NCBI GenBank assembly: GCA_017399065.1 | Contig: JAFQEL010000008.1 | Span: 1-64,000 of the forward strand | Length of the DNA: 64,000 bases | Source: Clostridia bacterium | GTDB lineage: Bacteria > Bacillota > Clostridia > Oscillospirales > Acutalibacteraceae | Direction of reading: 5' to 3' | Part shown: positions 15,923-24,502 of the stretch, in pieces | Numbering within the stretch: the first letter of the stretch is position 1 | How the letters are laid out: the number at the start of each line of letters is the position of its first letter | Program-made: the position numbers and the translations under genes | Notes under the pieces: generated by a model | Databases searched by the model: none | Seen by the model: only the letters and a program-made list of their open reading frames with translations | What the model was told of the DNA's origin: nothing

Positions 15923-16549
15923 TTACAGCACATTCTTAAGCCATTCTGCGGCAATGACGCTGTGACCGAAGTCGGTCGGATGAACACCGTCCTCAGAAAG
16001 GTCGGTCATAGGGGTGCCTGCGGCTACCATTTCATCAAACTTTTTCTGAATATCAATGTATGTTACGTCGTAATCCTTAATAAGTCTGCTGATAACCTCC
16101 TGCTTTTCAACGAGGTCGGGTCGCATCTGAGCCTTGTCGGGTGTTACGTCAAGAAGGAAGATGTTGAGAAGAATTATTTTTGCGTTTGTTTCTTTTACAA
16201 CTCTGTCGAGAAGAGTACGCATATTGTTTTCGTATTCCTCAGCAGTTGTTACCATACCTGAATCATATCTGCGCCACGTGTCGTTGACACCGATAAGAAG
16301 CGAAAAATAGTCGGGCTTGATATCGACACAGTCTTTGTCCCAACGCTCAAGCAGGTCCCAAGTGCGGTTGCCGCTGATACCGCGGTTGACTACCTTTATG
16401 CCGAGGTCAGTAAACTTGTCTGCAAGGATTTCCGCAATTTTTGCGGGGTAACCCATACCGAGGCTGGCTGAAGGGTCAGCCGAATCTGTGCGGCCTGTAT
16501 CTGTTATGCTGTCGCCCTGAAAGAGAATGAGAGAATTCTTGTTTAGCAT
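15923..16549 (-). CDS. SGNH/GDSL hydrolase
   Basis: 208 residues, the length of a minimal SGNH-hydrolase fold. Block I is FQGDSITDTGR (nucleophile Ser14), block II is NRGISGNRTWDLL (Gly), block III is LLIGVNDTWRRY (Asn), and block V is EDGVHPTDFGH (Asp and His of the triad). These enzymes remove acyl or acetyl groups from esters, often on carbohydrates. It has no signal peptide, so it probably acts in the cytoplasm. AAGGAGAG precedes the ATG. It lies 18 bases after serS on the same strand. Oligosaccharide deacetylation is plausible given the carbohydrate genes further along, but is not shown. Confidence 0.88.
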   Translation of the reverse strand: MLNKNSLILFQGDSITDTGRTDSADPSASLGMGYPAKIAEILADKFTDLGIKVVNRGISGNRTWDLLERWDKDCVDIKPDYFSLLIGVNDTWRRYDSGMVTTAEEYENNMRTLLDRVVKETNAKIILLNIFLLDVTPDKAQMRPDLVEKQEVISRLIKDYDVTYIDIQKKFDEMVAAGTPMTDLSEDGVHPTDFGHSVIAAEWLKNVL

Positions 16550-16567
16550 AGCAAAACTCTCCTTTAA

Positions 16568-17839
16568 TTATTTGATAATATCTGTACCCATATAAGGACG
16601 AAGTACTTCGGGGACTGTTACGCTGCCGTCAGCATTCTGGTAGTTTTCAAGAATTGCGGCAACCGTTCTGCCGACTGCAACACCTGAGCCGTTGAGTGTG
16701 TGAACGAGCTGGGCTTTGTCAGCAGGCGTTCTCTTGAAGCGGATAGCTGCTCTTCTTGCCTGGAAGTCTTCAAAGTTAGAGCAGGAAGAAATTTCAACGT
16801 ATCTGCCGTAAGAGGGCATCCATACTTCGATATCGTATGTCTTTGCAGATGAGAATCCGATGTCACCTGAACAGAGGCATACAACTCTGTGAGGCAGACC
16901 AAGGAGCTGAAGCACACGCTCTGCATCATTTGTGAGCTTTTCAAGCTCATCGTATGATGTTTCAGGGTCAGCAAACTTAACAAGCTCAACCTTATTGAAC
17001 TGATGCTGACGGATAAGGCCTCTTGTATCGCGGCCTGCACTGCCTGCCTCTGCACGGAAGCAAGCGGAGTATGCACAGTAGCTGATGGGCAGCTGAGCAC
17101 CTTCGAGAATATCACTGCGGTGCATATTTGTAACGGGAACTTCTGCAGTGGGAATAAGGAAATAGTCCTCACGCTCAAGTCTGAAAGCGTCTTCTTCAAA
17201 CTTGGGAAGCTGACCCGTGCCTGTCATTGATGCACGGTTGACCATAAAGGGCGGGAAAACCTCTGTATAGCCGTGCTCTGTATGAGTGTTAAGGAAAAAG
17301 TTGATAATAGCTCTTTCGAGTCTTGCGCCTGCTGCCTTATAGAAGTGGAAGCGTGCACCTGTAACCTTTGCAGCTGTTTCGGGGTCGAGGATACCGAGGT
17401 CAGCACCGATGTCCCAGTGAGCTTTGGGCTCGAAATCGAATGCTGTAGGCTCGCCCCAACGGCGGATTTCAACGTTGTCGCTGTCATCCTTACCTACGGG
17501 AATTGTGGGGTTGGGAATGTTGGGGAATTCGTACATAATTTTCTGCTGCTTTGCTTCAAGCTCGGAAAGCTGTACGTCACCGGATTTTACGGTTTCTTTG
17601 ATTTCGTTCATGCGAGCCATGATAGCTGAAATATCGCCGCCCTCTTTTTTGATTTTGGGAATCTCACGGCTTGCGGCATTCTGCTCCTGCTTGAGCTGGT
17701 CGAGCTTTACTGTAAGCTCACGGCGCTGAACGTCTATAGCAAGTACTTCGTCAACAAGTGCATCCATATCCTTGTTGCGCTTTTTCATAGCATCTTTAAC
17801 GAGCTGGGGATTTTCACGGATAATTCTGATATCAAGCAT
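16568..17839 (-). CDS. serS: Seryl-tRNA synthetase
   Basis: 423 residues, the usual length. The protein charges tRNA-Ser with serine. It begins [21 protein letters not shown], the start of the N-terminal antiparallel coiled-coil arm that grips the long variable arm of tRNA-Ser, with a heptad-rich stretch to about residue 100. The class II core follows, with motif 2 ([21 protein letters not shown]) and motif 3 ([17 protein letters not shown]). No T-box leader is visible, because the gene sits 17 bases inside a run behind the rhaA promoter. Confidence 0.97.
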   Translation of the reverse strand: MLDIRIIRENPQLVKDAMKKRNKDMDALVDEVLAIDVQRRELTVKLDQLKQEQNAASREIPKIKKEGGDISAIMARMNEIKETVKSGDVQLSELEAKQQKIMYEFPNIPNPTIPVGKDDSDNVEIRRWGEPTAFDFEPKAHWDIGADLGILDPETAAKVTGARFHFYKAAGARLERAIINFFLNTHTEHGYTEVFPPFMVNRASMTGTGQLPKFEEDAFRLEREDYFLIPTAEVPVTNMHRSDILEGAQLPISYCAYSACFRAEAGSAGRDTRGLIRQHQFNKVELVKFADPETSYDELEKLTNDAERVLQLLGLPHRVVCLCSGDIGFSSAKTYDIEVWMPSYGRYVEISSCSNFEDFQARRAAIRFKRTPADKAQLVHTLNGSGVAVGRTVAAILENYQNADGSVTVPEVLRPYMGTDIIK

Positions 17840-17855
17840 TGTTTGCCATATCCTT

Positions 17856-18614
17856 TCAATAGTATTTAACAGGATTTTTTTGATTTATCAATGTGAAGCT
17901 GACTTCGGGGAACTGAGCCTCGAGCTTCGATTTGAGTACTGATATAACGAGGTTTTCTGTTTCAAAGTGACCTGCCGCTATTGCTGTCAGACCGCTGTCG
18001 GCAGAATCGATAAAGTAATGGTGAGTAAGGTCGCCCGTCACAAACGCATCGACCTTGCCTATAAGCTCATATGTGAGTGAGCTGAGTGAGCCGCCGCATA
18101 CTGCAACGCTTTTTATTTCGTTGCCTGCATCGGCAAGCCGGAGGTTACAGCCGAGCTTTGCTTTGACGTGCTTTGCAAGCTCGTCACCGCTCATCGGTAC
18201 TTTAAGCTTGCCGACTCTTACAAGCGGTGTGTCTGTACCTTCAAGCTCAAGCGGAGTAATATCCTCAAGCTCAAGTATTGCGGCAAGCGTATCGTTGACA
18301 CCGCCATCTGCAGAGTCAAGGCAGGTGTGAGCACTGATTGCGGATATGCCGCTTGTCAGAAGCTCATATATCACACTGCCTGCAAGAATCTTTTTGGCAG
18401 GTGAAAAAATAACGGGGTGATGGGTTATCATCAGATCGGCATTGTCTGCTTTTGCGGCAGCAACGGTTTGAGCGGTTGCATCGAGTGCAAGCGAAACACG
18501 GCTTATCTCTTTGTCCGGGTTGCCAAGCAACAGTCCGCTATTGTCCCAGCTTTCCTGCGTGCAGAACGGTGCGAGTGAATTTATAAAGTCATAAATCTGC
18601 TTTACTGTGGGCAT
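17856..18614 (-). CDS. Nif3-like dinuclear metal centre protein
   Basis: 252 residues of the Nif3/YqfO family (also annotated GTP cyclohydrolase I type 2), a hexameric protein with a two-metal site. [14 protein letters not shown] (about residues 54-67) supplies the HH ligands, [16 protein letters not shown] a third, and [11 protein letters not shown] near the end the last His and Glu. It lacks the ~100-residue PII-like insertion present in the longer homologues. Its cellular role is not settled. It lies 4 bases after rhaA and 17 bases before serS on the same strand. Confidence 0.9.
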   Translation of the reverse strand: MPTVKQIYDFINSLAPFCTQESWDNSGLLLGNPDKEISRVSLALDATAQTVAAAKADNADLMITHHPVIFSPAKKILAGSVIYELLTSGISAISAHTCLDSADGGVNDTLAAILELEDITPLELEGTDTPLVRVGKLKVPMSGDELAKHVKAKLGCNLRLADAGNEIKSVAVCGGSLSSLTYELIGKVDAFVTGDLTHHYFIDSADSGLTAIAAGHFETENLVISVLKSKLEAQFPEVSFTLINQKNPVKYY

Positions 18615-18617
18615 TGC

Positions 18618-19865
18618 TTACACCCTCTTTGAAAGCTCGTCTGCTTCGTACTTTTTGATTTCGGCAAGCCAGCCCTCACGTGCGGGTACGCCCTTGCGTG
18701 CACAGTATTCTTCCCATACGTCGCCGAAGGGATAAAGCTTGAGCTCCTCTGTCATTGCAAGAAGCGAGGTGAAATCGCCGCTGTCCTGCATATCTTTAAG
18801 CTGTGCGTGAGGAATGAGCATTGCACTCAGCAGAGCCTTGCGCATATTGCGTGCACCGATTATCCAGGCGGCAACGCGGTTGATGCTTGCATCGAAGTAG
18901 TCGAGACCGATGAGCACTCTGTCAAGAGCATCGCAACGGACGATTTCCTTTGCAATCTCTTTAAGCTCATCGTCGAAGGTTACTACGTGGTCACTGTCCC
19001 AACGGACACCTCGTGTGACGTGAAGTGCAACCTTATCGCTGAAAAGGAGCATTGAGGGAATCTTATCTGAAACAACCTCGGTCGGGTGGTAGTGGCCGTT
19101 GTCAAGAAGGCATACACAGCCTCTTGTTGCGGCATAGTTCATATAAAACTCGTGCGAGCCTACTGTGTAGGATTCAACACCGATACCGAAAACCTTGGAT
19201 TCAACAGTGTCAACAAGATATTTTGGGTCAATATGCTCGGAAAGGATCTCATCAAGAGCATCCATAAGGCGCTTTCTGGGACCTATGCGGTCAGCAGGCA
19301 CATCCTTGTAGCCGTCGGGAATCCAGATGTTATTTACGCAGGTGATGCCGAGCTCTCTGCCGAAATATTCGCCGATTTTTCTCATTGCTTTGCAGTGGTC
19401 GATCCAAAAGCGGCGGATTTTCTCATCGGGATGTGAAAGAGTAAGTCCGTCAGCGGCAAGAGGGTGAGAGAAGAGAGTCGGGTTGATGTCAAGACCGAGA
19501 CCTCTCTGCTTTGCAAATTCAACCCAAGGTGCAAAATGCTCAGGGAGCAGCTTGTCACGGCTTACCTTTTCGTCGCCCATTATAGCGTAAGTAGCGTGAA
19601 GATTGATTTTGTGTGCACCGGGGATGAGGGAGAGTGCTTTGTCGAGGTCTGCCATAAGCTCTTCGGCATTGCGTGCCTTGCCGGGGTAGTTGCCCGTAGC
19701 CTGAATACCGCCGGAAAGCTCACCGCTGCTCTCAAATCCGCTTACGTCGTCGCCCTGCCAGCAGTGCAGAGAAACACGCACGCTGTCGAGTTTTTCGATA
19801 ACGGCATCAGTGTCTATGCCGATTGAAGCATATATTTTTTTAGCTGATTCATAACGCTCAGTCAT
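18618..19865 (-). CDS. rhaA: L-rhamnose isomerase
   Basis: 415 residues, the family length. RhaA converts L-rhamnose to L-rhamnulose, the first step of rhamnose use. Recognised segments are [14 protein letters not shown] near the start, [16 protein letters not shown], the WIPDGYKD loop and [22 protein letters not shown] with metal-binding residues, and a C-terminal WGxxDE-like [16 protein letters not shown]. The ATG at 19865 has AAGGTGG 8 bases upstream; the GTG four codons earlier overlaps that site. Kinase and aldolase genes (rhaB, rhaD) are not in the window. Rhamnose could come from pectin cut by the region at 50-62 kb. Confidence 0.94.
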   Translation of the reverse strand: MTERYESAKKIYASIGIDTDAVIEKLDSVRVSLHCWQGDDVSGFESSGELSGGIQATGNYPGKARNAEELMADLDKALSLIPGAHKINLHATYAIMGDEKVSRDKLLPEHFAPWVEFAKQRGLGLDINPTLFSHPLAADGLTLSHPDEKIRRFWIDHCKAMRKIGEYFGRELGITCVNNIWIPDGYKDVPADRIGPRKRLMDALDEILSEHIDPKYLVDTVESKVFGIGVESYTVGSHEFYMNYAATRGCVCLLDNGHYHPTEVVSDKIPSMLLFSDKVALHVTRGVRWDSDHVVTFDDELKEIAKEIVRCDALDRVLIGLDYFDASINRVAAWIIGARNMRKALLSAMLIPHAQLKDMQDSGDFTSLLAMTEELKLYPFGDVWEEYCARKGVPAREGWLAEIKKYEADELSKRV

Positions 19866-19906
19866 ATTTTTTACCACCTTATTTTAAAGTTAGGTATATA
19901 TATTTA

Positions 19907-19935
19907 ATAATATATATCTTTTCCTTATTTGTCAA
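19907..19935 (-). promoter_or_regulatory. Promoter of the rhaA-nif3-serS run
   Basis: On the minus strand TTGACA (19930-19935) and TATTAT (19907-19912) have a 17-base spacer, close to consensus. An AT-only near-palindrome overlaps the -10 region, but its composition makes it weak evidence for an operator. Confidence 0.8.
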
Positions 19936-19950
19936 ATATTTTTATAATAA

Positions 19951-19983
19951 AAAGGCACACTTTCTTTACAAAAGTGTGCCTTT
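19951..19983 (-). terminator. Terminator of the Rnf-like operon
   Basis: A perfect 13-bp stem AAAGGCACACTTT / AAAGTGTGCCTTT with a 7-base loop; on the minus strand it ends in TTTTTATTAT, five bases after the last gene of the operon. Confidence 0.88.
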
Positions 19984-19988
19984 AAAAG

Positions 19989-20387
19989 TTATGTTGCAGC
20001 TGTGTCTGTAAACGACCCGGACTCTGAAGAAGGTGTATCCTGTGTAGTCTGCTCAGTGGGAGCTTCGGTAGGAGCCTGAGTGGTAACTGCCGTGGTGGGC
20101 GGCAGCGGCTCTGTAGAGATTTTTATACACGTATCTGTGATTACAAAAGCAAAAACAAATATCAGTAAAAGAGCTACAGCGTATATTATACCCTGACGTA
20201 CTTTGCGTTTGAATTCTTCTTGCGCAAAACTCTGCGTGTGCGTTGAGGTCGGATTTTCTTCAACAGGGTAGTTCTTTTTAAAACCGATAATCGGGCGGCG
20301 GTGAATTTCAGGTTCGGGTATTATCGGACGGAAATCTTCGCTGTTTTCTGTTTCAGTATTATTTCTGTTAAGTTCTTTGTCTGACAT
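19989..20387 (-). CDS. Single-pass membrane protein at the end of the Rnf-like operon
   Basis: 132 residues of unknown family. A polar N-terminal half (MSDKELNRNNTETENSEDFR...) leads to one membrane helix, IIYAVALLLIFVFAFVITDT (about residues 69-88), then a Thr/Pro-rich tail (TTAVTTQAPTEAPTEQTT) that would lie outside the cell. The ATG has GAGGTG 6 bases upstream and starts 10 bases after rnfA. The Thr/Pro tail resembles the linker of the CAP lipoprotein in the same operon. It may be an accessory subunit, but no homologue is recognised. Confidence 0.6.
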   Translation of the reverse strand: MSDKELNRNNTETENSEDFRPIIPEPEIHRRPIIGFKKNYPVEENPTSTHTQSFAQEEFKRKVRQGIIYAVALLLIFVFAFVITDTCIKISTEPLPPTTAVTTQAPTEAPTEQTTQDTPSSESGSFTDTAAT

Positions 20388-20397
20388 CGATATCACC

Positions 20398-20982
20398 TCA
20401 GACAAAGAGTGACTGACCCGAAAGACCTGCAAAGCCAAGCGAAATCAGCGCAATATAAATAAACAGTGCGGGCTTGCCGCGGAAAGCGTTGCTCATAGTT
20501 TCGTTTGCTTTCAGCCGGTCTTCGGCAGATGAAATAAGGAGCACGGCGACAATGAATGCGATGCCTGCACCAAGACCGAGACCGATTGACTCTGCAATAT
20601 TGAAAGCCGCACGTCTGTTGATGATCGGAACGGCAAGTACAAGTGTGTTTACCGCCGCCATACCAATACGGTGAGTGTCTTTTTTGTTGTGCTGAACGAG
20701 AATGATTATGGCAGTAAACAAAAGATATATAACAGCAAGCACAATGCAGTATATGCCGAGATGCTCGGCAGTTGAAAGGGTATTGATCTTTTCAACTGAA
20801 TCAAGTGCACTGCACACTGCTGCTGTGGCACTTGTGAAGAAGGCAACAAGCAGAGCGATAGGGAAGAAGTCTTTGGGCTTGGTAGCAATTCTTATCGCTT
20901 CGCTCATACCGAATCCGCCGTTAAAAACGAGGTTCTGCAACAGCATTGCAAAAACAGAGGCGTTAAAAAATGCAAAAATCAT
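20398..20982 (-). CDS. rnfA: Rnf complex membrane subunit RnfA
   Basis: 194 residues with six predicted membrane helices, as in RnfA/NqrE. The start LLQNLVFNGGFGMSEAI matches the family segment around the conserved Cys/Gly of helix I, and the middle TLVLAVPIINRRAAFNIAESIGLGLGAG fits the helix IV-V region. RnfA and RnfE together hold the membrane iron-sulfur or cysteine site of the ion-pumping ferredoxin:NAD oxidoreductase. Its ATG overlaps the rnfE stop (ATGA). The expected partner genes rnfC, rnfG and rnfB are absent here. Confidence 0.88.
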   Translation of the reverse strand: MIFAFFNASVFAMLLQNLVFNGGFGMSEAIRIATKPKDFFPIALLVAFFTSATAAVCSALDSVEKINTLSTAEHLGIYCIVLAVIYLLFTAIIILVQHNKKDTHRIGMAAVNTLVLAVPIINRRAAFNIAESIGLGLGAGIAFIVAVLLISSAEDRLKANETMSNAFRGKPALFIYIALISLGFAGLSGQSLFV

Positions 20983-22067
20983 TCTTCTTCCTCCTTTTTC
21001 GACTTGGTGAGAATGTCACCTATTGAGCGGTTCATAAGTTCTTCAAGATCATCGTCGCTGTCCGAATAGTCTGCAATTTCGGTGTCGGAACTTATGTCGT
21101 CGATTGTAAGGTCAGCAAAAGCTGTATCTTCGTGAACTGCTTCTGCAGACTCGGAAATATTTTCAGCTGTTTCGTCATTTTTATCGTTTTCGGCTGATGT
21201 TTCTTGTATAACTTCTTCGGATGAATTCTGCTCAGCCTCAGCTTGTTTGAACGGCGAATCTTCAGCCTTACTTGCTTCGGCTGCAGGTGTTTGTGTTTGC
21301 TCTTCCGGATCTTTATCAAGCTCTTCAAGAGTGAAGGTTGATTCGTCTGCCGTGAACTCAGGAATATGTCGTGAAGCAGGCTTATCAGAAGCGTTTTTAT
21401 CTAAGGAAACGGGGTTGTGCGCTTTCTTTTTGCTGCCGGGCTTGGGTTGCTTTTTGTCGAGATATTTAGGCCAGAATTTTGCAATAAGTGCACGCAGCGC
21501 TGCACCTGCAAAGCCAAGAATAAGGAAGCCGCCGAAGGGTAAAAGCAGACCCGTCATCGTACGTCCTTTAAATATTTCAAGTCCGAAAAGTGAACCGTTG
21601 CCGAGAGTCTCTCTTATAAAGCCGCATACAAGCAGTACGGCGGCATAGCCGACAGAAGCTGTCAGTCCGTCAACAAGAGCTTTAATCGGTGATATTTTTA
21701 CGGCAAAACGCTCACATCTCAGTACGTTGAGCGAATTGACCGCCATTATAGGCAGATAAATTCCTAATGAGCTGAACAGAGGATTATTTGTTCTTTCTAT
21801 TAGAATCATAAGAGGCGAAACAATTGCCGCACCTAAAATAATATATATGCCAATTCTTATCCATCGCGGAATCGCCTTGAGGAAAAGAGATGCAATAAGT
21901 TCACTGACAGTAATGATTACAGCAGAAACAGCGGCAAGAAGAGCGGCACTGCTTACAGATGTTGCCATCGCTACAACGGGGCACAAACCTACAGCCTGTA
22001 CAAGCACCGGGTTAAATATACCTGCGTTACGCATAAGCATACCGGGGGATTTACTGTTGGATGCCAA
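20979..22067 (-). CDS. rnfE: Rnf complex membrane subunit RnfE with a long acidic tail
   Basis: 362 residues; normal RnfE is about 200-230. Residues 1 to about 210 are the RnfE/NqrD membrane domain: NAGIFNPVLVQAVGLCPVVAMATS with the conserved Cys, GIYLPIMAVNSLNVLR, and a C-terminal GRTMTGLLLPFGGFLILGFAGAALRAL. The last ~150 residues are hydrophilic, first basic (KKQPKPGSKKKAH) then very acidic (EELDKDPEEQTQ, SDSDDDLEELMN), and are probably cytosolic and disordered. The start codon is TTG with AAGGAGG 8 bases upstream. The gene sits between the CAP lipoprotein gene and rnfA. Confidence 0.87.
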   Translation of the reverse strand: MASNSKSPGMLMRNAGIFNPVLVQAVGLCPVVAMATSVSSAALLAAVSAVIITVSELIASLFLKAIPRWIRIGIYIILGAAIVSPLMILIERTNNPLFSSLGIYLPIMAVNSLNVLRCERFAVKISPIKALVDGLTASVGYAAVLLVCGFIRETLGNGSLFGLEIFKGRTMTGLLLPFGGFLILGFAGAALRALIAKFWPKYLDKKQPKPGSKKKAHNPVSLDKNASDKPASRHIPEFTADESTFTLEELDKDPEEQTQTPAAEASKAEDSPFKQAEAEQNSSEEVIQETSAENDKNDETAENISESAEAVHEDTAFADLTIDDISSDTEIADYSDSDDDLEELMNRSIGDILTKSKKEEEE

Positions 22068-22107
22068 TTCCTTTTCCTCCTTCAGTCAGTTTGGTCTTGA
22101 CGATATA

Positions 22108-22890
22108 TCAGCCGAAAAGCTGAACCCAATAATAGGTGTCGGTCGAACTGTCATAGTAACAGCCTACACCTGTCAGGGTATAGTTCTTTGTGAGTATGTT
22201 TTTTCTGTGTCCCTCACTGTTCATCCATGCGGTTACAACCTTATCGGAAGTGCTGTAGCCTTTAGCGATGTTTTCACCCATAATTCCTGTACCGGCTGTG
22301 TACCATAGACTGCCGTCAGGTCTTGTGTGTGAGAAGTTTGAAACGATCTCTTTGGCTCTGATATCAGCGGCAGCTGAAAGCTCTGCAGAATAAGAGAGCG
22401 TTCCGAGACCCTCTGCAATGCGGTGATTGTTTATCATATCAATTACAGCAAGCTCAATGTCACCGTCTTCACTGTCTGTAATTATATTTGTCGGACGTTC
22501 TGTGGGAACAACCGTAGGAGGCTCTGTTGTTGCAGGAGGCTCCGTAGTCGGTGCGTTTGTTATTATTGGTTTGGTAGTCGGCGGAGCAACAGTTGTAGTT
22601 GCCGCTGTAGTTGAAGGCTTTGTAGTCGGGATGGTAGATATCGGTTTGGTTGTTGGAGCAACCTTTGTTGTGGCGGCGGTGACAGCAGACGTGCTGTAAT
22701 CTGTTGCGGCCACTGTTTCAGTTTCTTCCGGTTGGGTTGTTACAGTTTCTGCTATGCTTGCGGTTTCTTCTTCCTGCACAGTTGCAGAGGTCGAAAAATC
22801 ATCCTGAGCATGTCTGCGGTCACATGAAGCTAAGATTATGCATAGAATAGCTGTAGCAAGTAACGGAAGAAGGGTTGATAAACGTTTCAT
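22108..22890 (-). CDS. CAP/SCP-domain lipoprotein inside the Rnf-like operon
   Basis: 260 residues. An N-terminal lipoprotein signal ends in LASC at about residues 20-23, so the mature protein is probably lipid-anchored outside the cell. A Thr/Pro/Val linker with repeated TTKP and TEPP units spans roughly residues 40-135. The C-terminal CAP (SCP/PR1-like) domain shows VIDMINNHRIAEGLG, FSHTRPDGSLW with the conserved His, GENIAKG with the Glu, and WMNSEGHRKNIL. Bacterial CAP domains of this type occur in spore or wall proteins of unclear activity. Its start overlaps the rnfD stop (ATGA), so it is coupled to Rnf expression and takes the position rnfG normally has. Confidence 0.9.
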   Translation of the reverse strand: MKRLSTLLPLLATAILCIILASCDRRHAQDDFSTSATVQEEETASIAETVTTQPEETETVAATDYSTSAVTAATTKVAPTTKPISTIPTTKPSTTAATTTVAPPTTKPIITNAPTTEPPATTEPPTVVPTERPTNIITDSEDGDIELAVIDMINNHRIAEGLGTLSYSAELSAAADIRAKEIVSNFSHTRPDGSLWYTAGTGIMGENIAKGYSTSDKVVTAWMNSEGHRKNILTKNYTLTGVGCYYDSSTDTYYWVQLFG

Positions 22891-23831
22891 TTACTCTTCT
22901 TCATCCTTTTGTCAATAAGTTTCATAAGTGCTTTATCTGCAACGGGCCATGCGGCATTTATGATGAGTACTGCGAAGCAGGCACATTCTTCAAATGCGCC
23001 GAAGCGACGCATAAGCATACAGGTTGCACCTGCGGTGAGTCCGTAAAGTAAGCGGCTGAGAGGATGGCGGGGCTGTGTGCCGTGCTCGGTAATAAGGAAT
23101 ATTGCTGCAAATATCATATAACCTGCACAAAGCTCAAGTACAAGCGAAGAAAAAAGGTTGGTAACTCTCGGGAAGCATATTGCAATAAACGCGGCACCCG
23201 TGAGGAAACCTGCTGTAGTTATAAACAGCTTTGTGCGGCGGATCAACATATAGATTGCACTGCCGGCAAGTATTATTATACAGCTTGCACCCATAGGGCC
23301 GGGAAAATTACCGATAAGGATATCAATAGCCTTTACCGAACCGAGGCTTACAGAAGTATTCTGAGCAAGCATTGAGCCGAGTGAAACACTGCTTGTGCTC
23401 GAAAGTGCTGTGCTTGCGGCGGATATGCGAGGATAGTCAAAAATCAGATCGGGGAAGCATATAGTTAAGAAAGCGAAGCCTGCAGCGGCAGGAGAAAACG
23501 GAAGCTTCTCAACAGAGCCGAAGGGCAGCTTTGCGGCAACGGTAGCAAAAACACCGCCTATAACGGGAAGCCAGACAGGAGCGTTGGCAGGAAGCATAAG
23601 AGCAATTACGGCACCTGTTACAACAGCACTCAGGTCACCTACGGTGTTGGGTTGTCTGAGCAGACGTCTGCCTGCAAGTTCGCAGAGCACACAGGTTATA
23701 ACGCACACTAAAATAAGCCGTATTGCACCGAGACCGTAGAAATACCACGAGCTTAACGCAGGCAGTGCGAGCATAGCGAGCATATCAAGCTGAAGTGAGC
23801 GTGCTTTTCTGATGTGGCTTTGCTTTGCCAT
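22887..23831 (-). CDS. rnfD: Rnf complex membrane subunit RnfD
   Basis: 314 residues of the RnfD/NqrB membrane family, with about ten hydrophobic segments. PNTVGDLSAVVTGAVIALMLPANAPVW and the later AAAGFAFLTICFP are typical. RnfD normally carries covalent FMN on a Thr in an (S/T)xATxx(S/T)-type site; here SAASTALSSTSS is the best candidate and is not a clean match. It is the first gene of the operon rnfD-CAP-rnfE-rnfA-TM protein and is divergent from mecA. In complete systems rnfC precedes it and rnfG follows. Confidence 0.85.
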   Translation of the reverse strand: MAKQSHIRKARSLQLDMLAMLALPALSSWYFYGLGAIRLILVCVITCVLCELAGRRLLRQPNTVGDLSAVVTGAVIALMLPANAPVWLPVIGGVFATVAAKLPFGSVEKLPFSPAAAGFAFLTICFPDLIFDYPRISAASTALSSTSSVSLGSMLAQNTSVSLGSVKAIDILIGNFPGPMGASCIIILAGSAIYMLIRRTKLFITTAGFLTGAAFIAICFPRVTNLFSSLVLELCAGYMIFAAIFLITEHGTQPRHPLSRLLYGLTAGATCMLMRRFGAFEECACFAVLIINAAWPVADKALMKLIDKRMKKSK

Positions 23832-23920
23832 TTCCTGTTTTCCTTTCTGTTAATACCATTATTTGTTTCTTGATTTTAAGCTGTTTACAGATGTACGATA
23901 TAGCTAAAGGGGAGTACGAT

Positions 23921-24502
23921 ATGAAAATAGAACTTCTTACCGACGATGCCATTATTGTTGAGCTGTCGGCAGATGATATGAAAAATTTAAACATCACCTA
24001 TGAGGAGATGGATTATTCGAAAATTGAAACGAAGAGAGTTATCTGGACTATACTCTCCCGTGCAGGCAGAACACTTGGCCGTGAGATTAACACGTCGGGT
24101 AAACTGCTTGTTGAAGCTATGCGCCGGGAATCCGGCGGATGTGTGCTCTTCTTTTCTGTAGAGCAGGAGAAGGGTATATCTAAAAACAAAAGATATCTTG
24201 TGAAAAAATCGGATTACATAGCTTGTGATTTTGATAATGTATCGGCACTGATTGCCTGTGCCGAGCGTATAGTGTTTTCGGGCTTTAGAGTCGAAAGCCG
24301 ACTGTACAGAAATAAAAATAAGTACCGTTTATTAGTGCGTTCGCAAACAACGGGGGCAGGGCTTATAAAACCCTGCCTGTCCGAGTTCGGTTGCGTTTGC
24401 GGTGATGGAGCAATGCTTTTTGCTCATACTGCAGAGCATTGGCATTGCATCGCCGATAGAAATGCTGTGGAACTGCTCAGCTTTGGAAGAGGAGCATCAT
24501 AA
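23921..24502 (+). CDS. mecA: MecA-type adaptor protein
   Basis: 193 residues, from an ATG with GGGGAG 8 bases upstream. The protein begins [32 protein letters not shown], the conserved N-terminal substrate-binding domain of MecA/YpbH, with a C-terminal ClpC-binding domain (about residues 100-190). MecA hands substrates to the ClpCP protease in Firmicutes. The gene is divergent from the Rnf-like operon, and its last 26 bases overlap the 3' end of oadB on the other strand. Confidence 0.82.
   Translation: MKIELLTDDAIIVELSADDMKNLNITYEEMDYSKIETKRVIWTILSRAGRTLGREINTSGKLLVEAMRRESGGCVLFFSVEQEKGISKNKRYLVKKSDYIACDFDNVSALIACAERIVFSGFRVESRLYRNKNKYRLLVRSQTTGAGLIKPCLSEFGCVCGDGAMLFAHTAEHWHCIADRNAVELLSFGRGAS

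Noticed and set aside
16618-17199. 193-codon frame inside serS
   Set aside because: Shadow frame of seryl-tRNA synthetase; low-complexity Ser/Leu composition and no start signal.
19895-19920. Palindromic operator overlapping the rhaA promoter
   Set aside because: The dyad is made only of A and T in an AT-rich stretch, so it could arise by chance.
22480-22740. Tandem repeat or VNTR
   Set aside because: The repeats encode a Thr/Pro/Val linker of the CAP lipoprotein; units are irregular and explained by protein low complexity.
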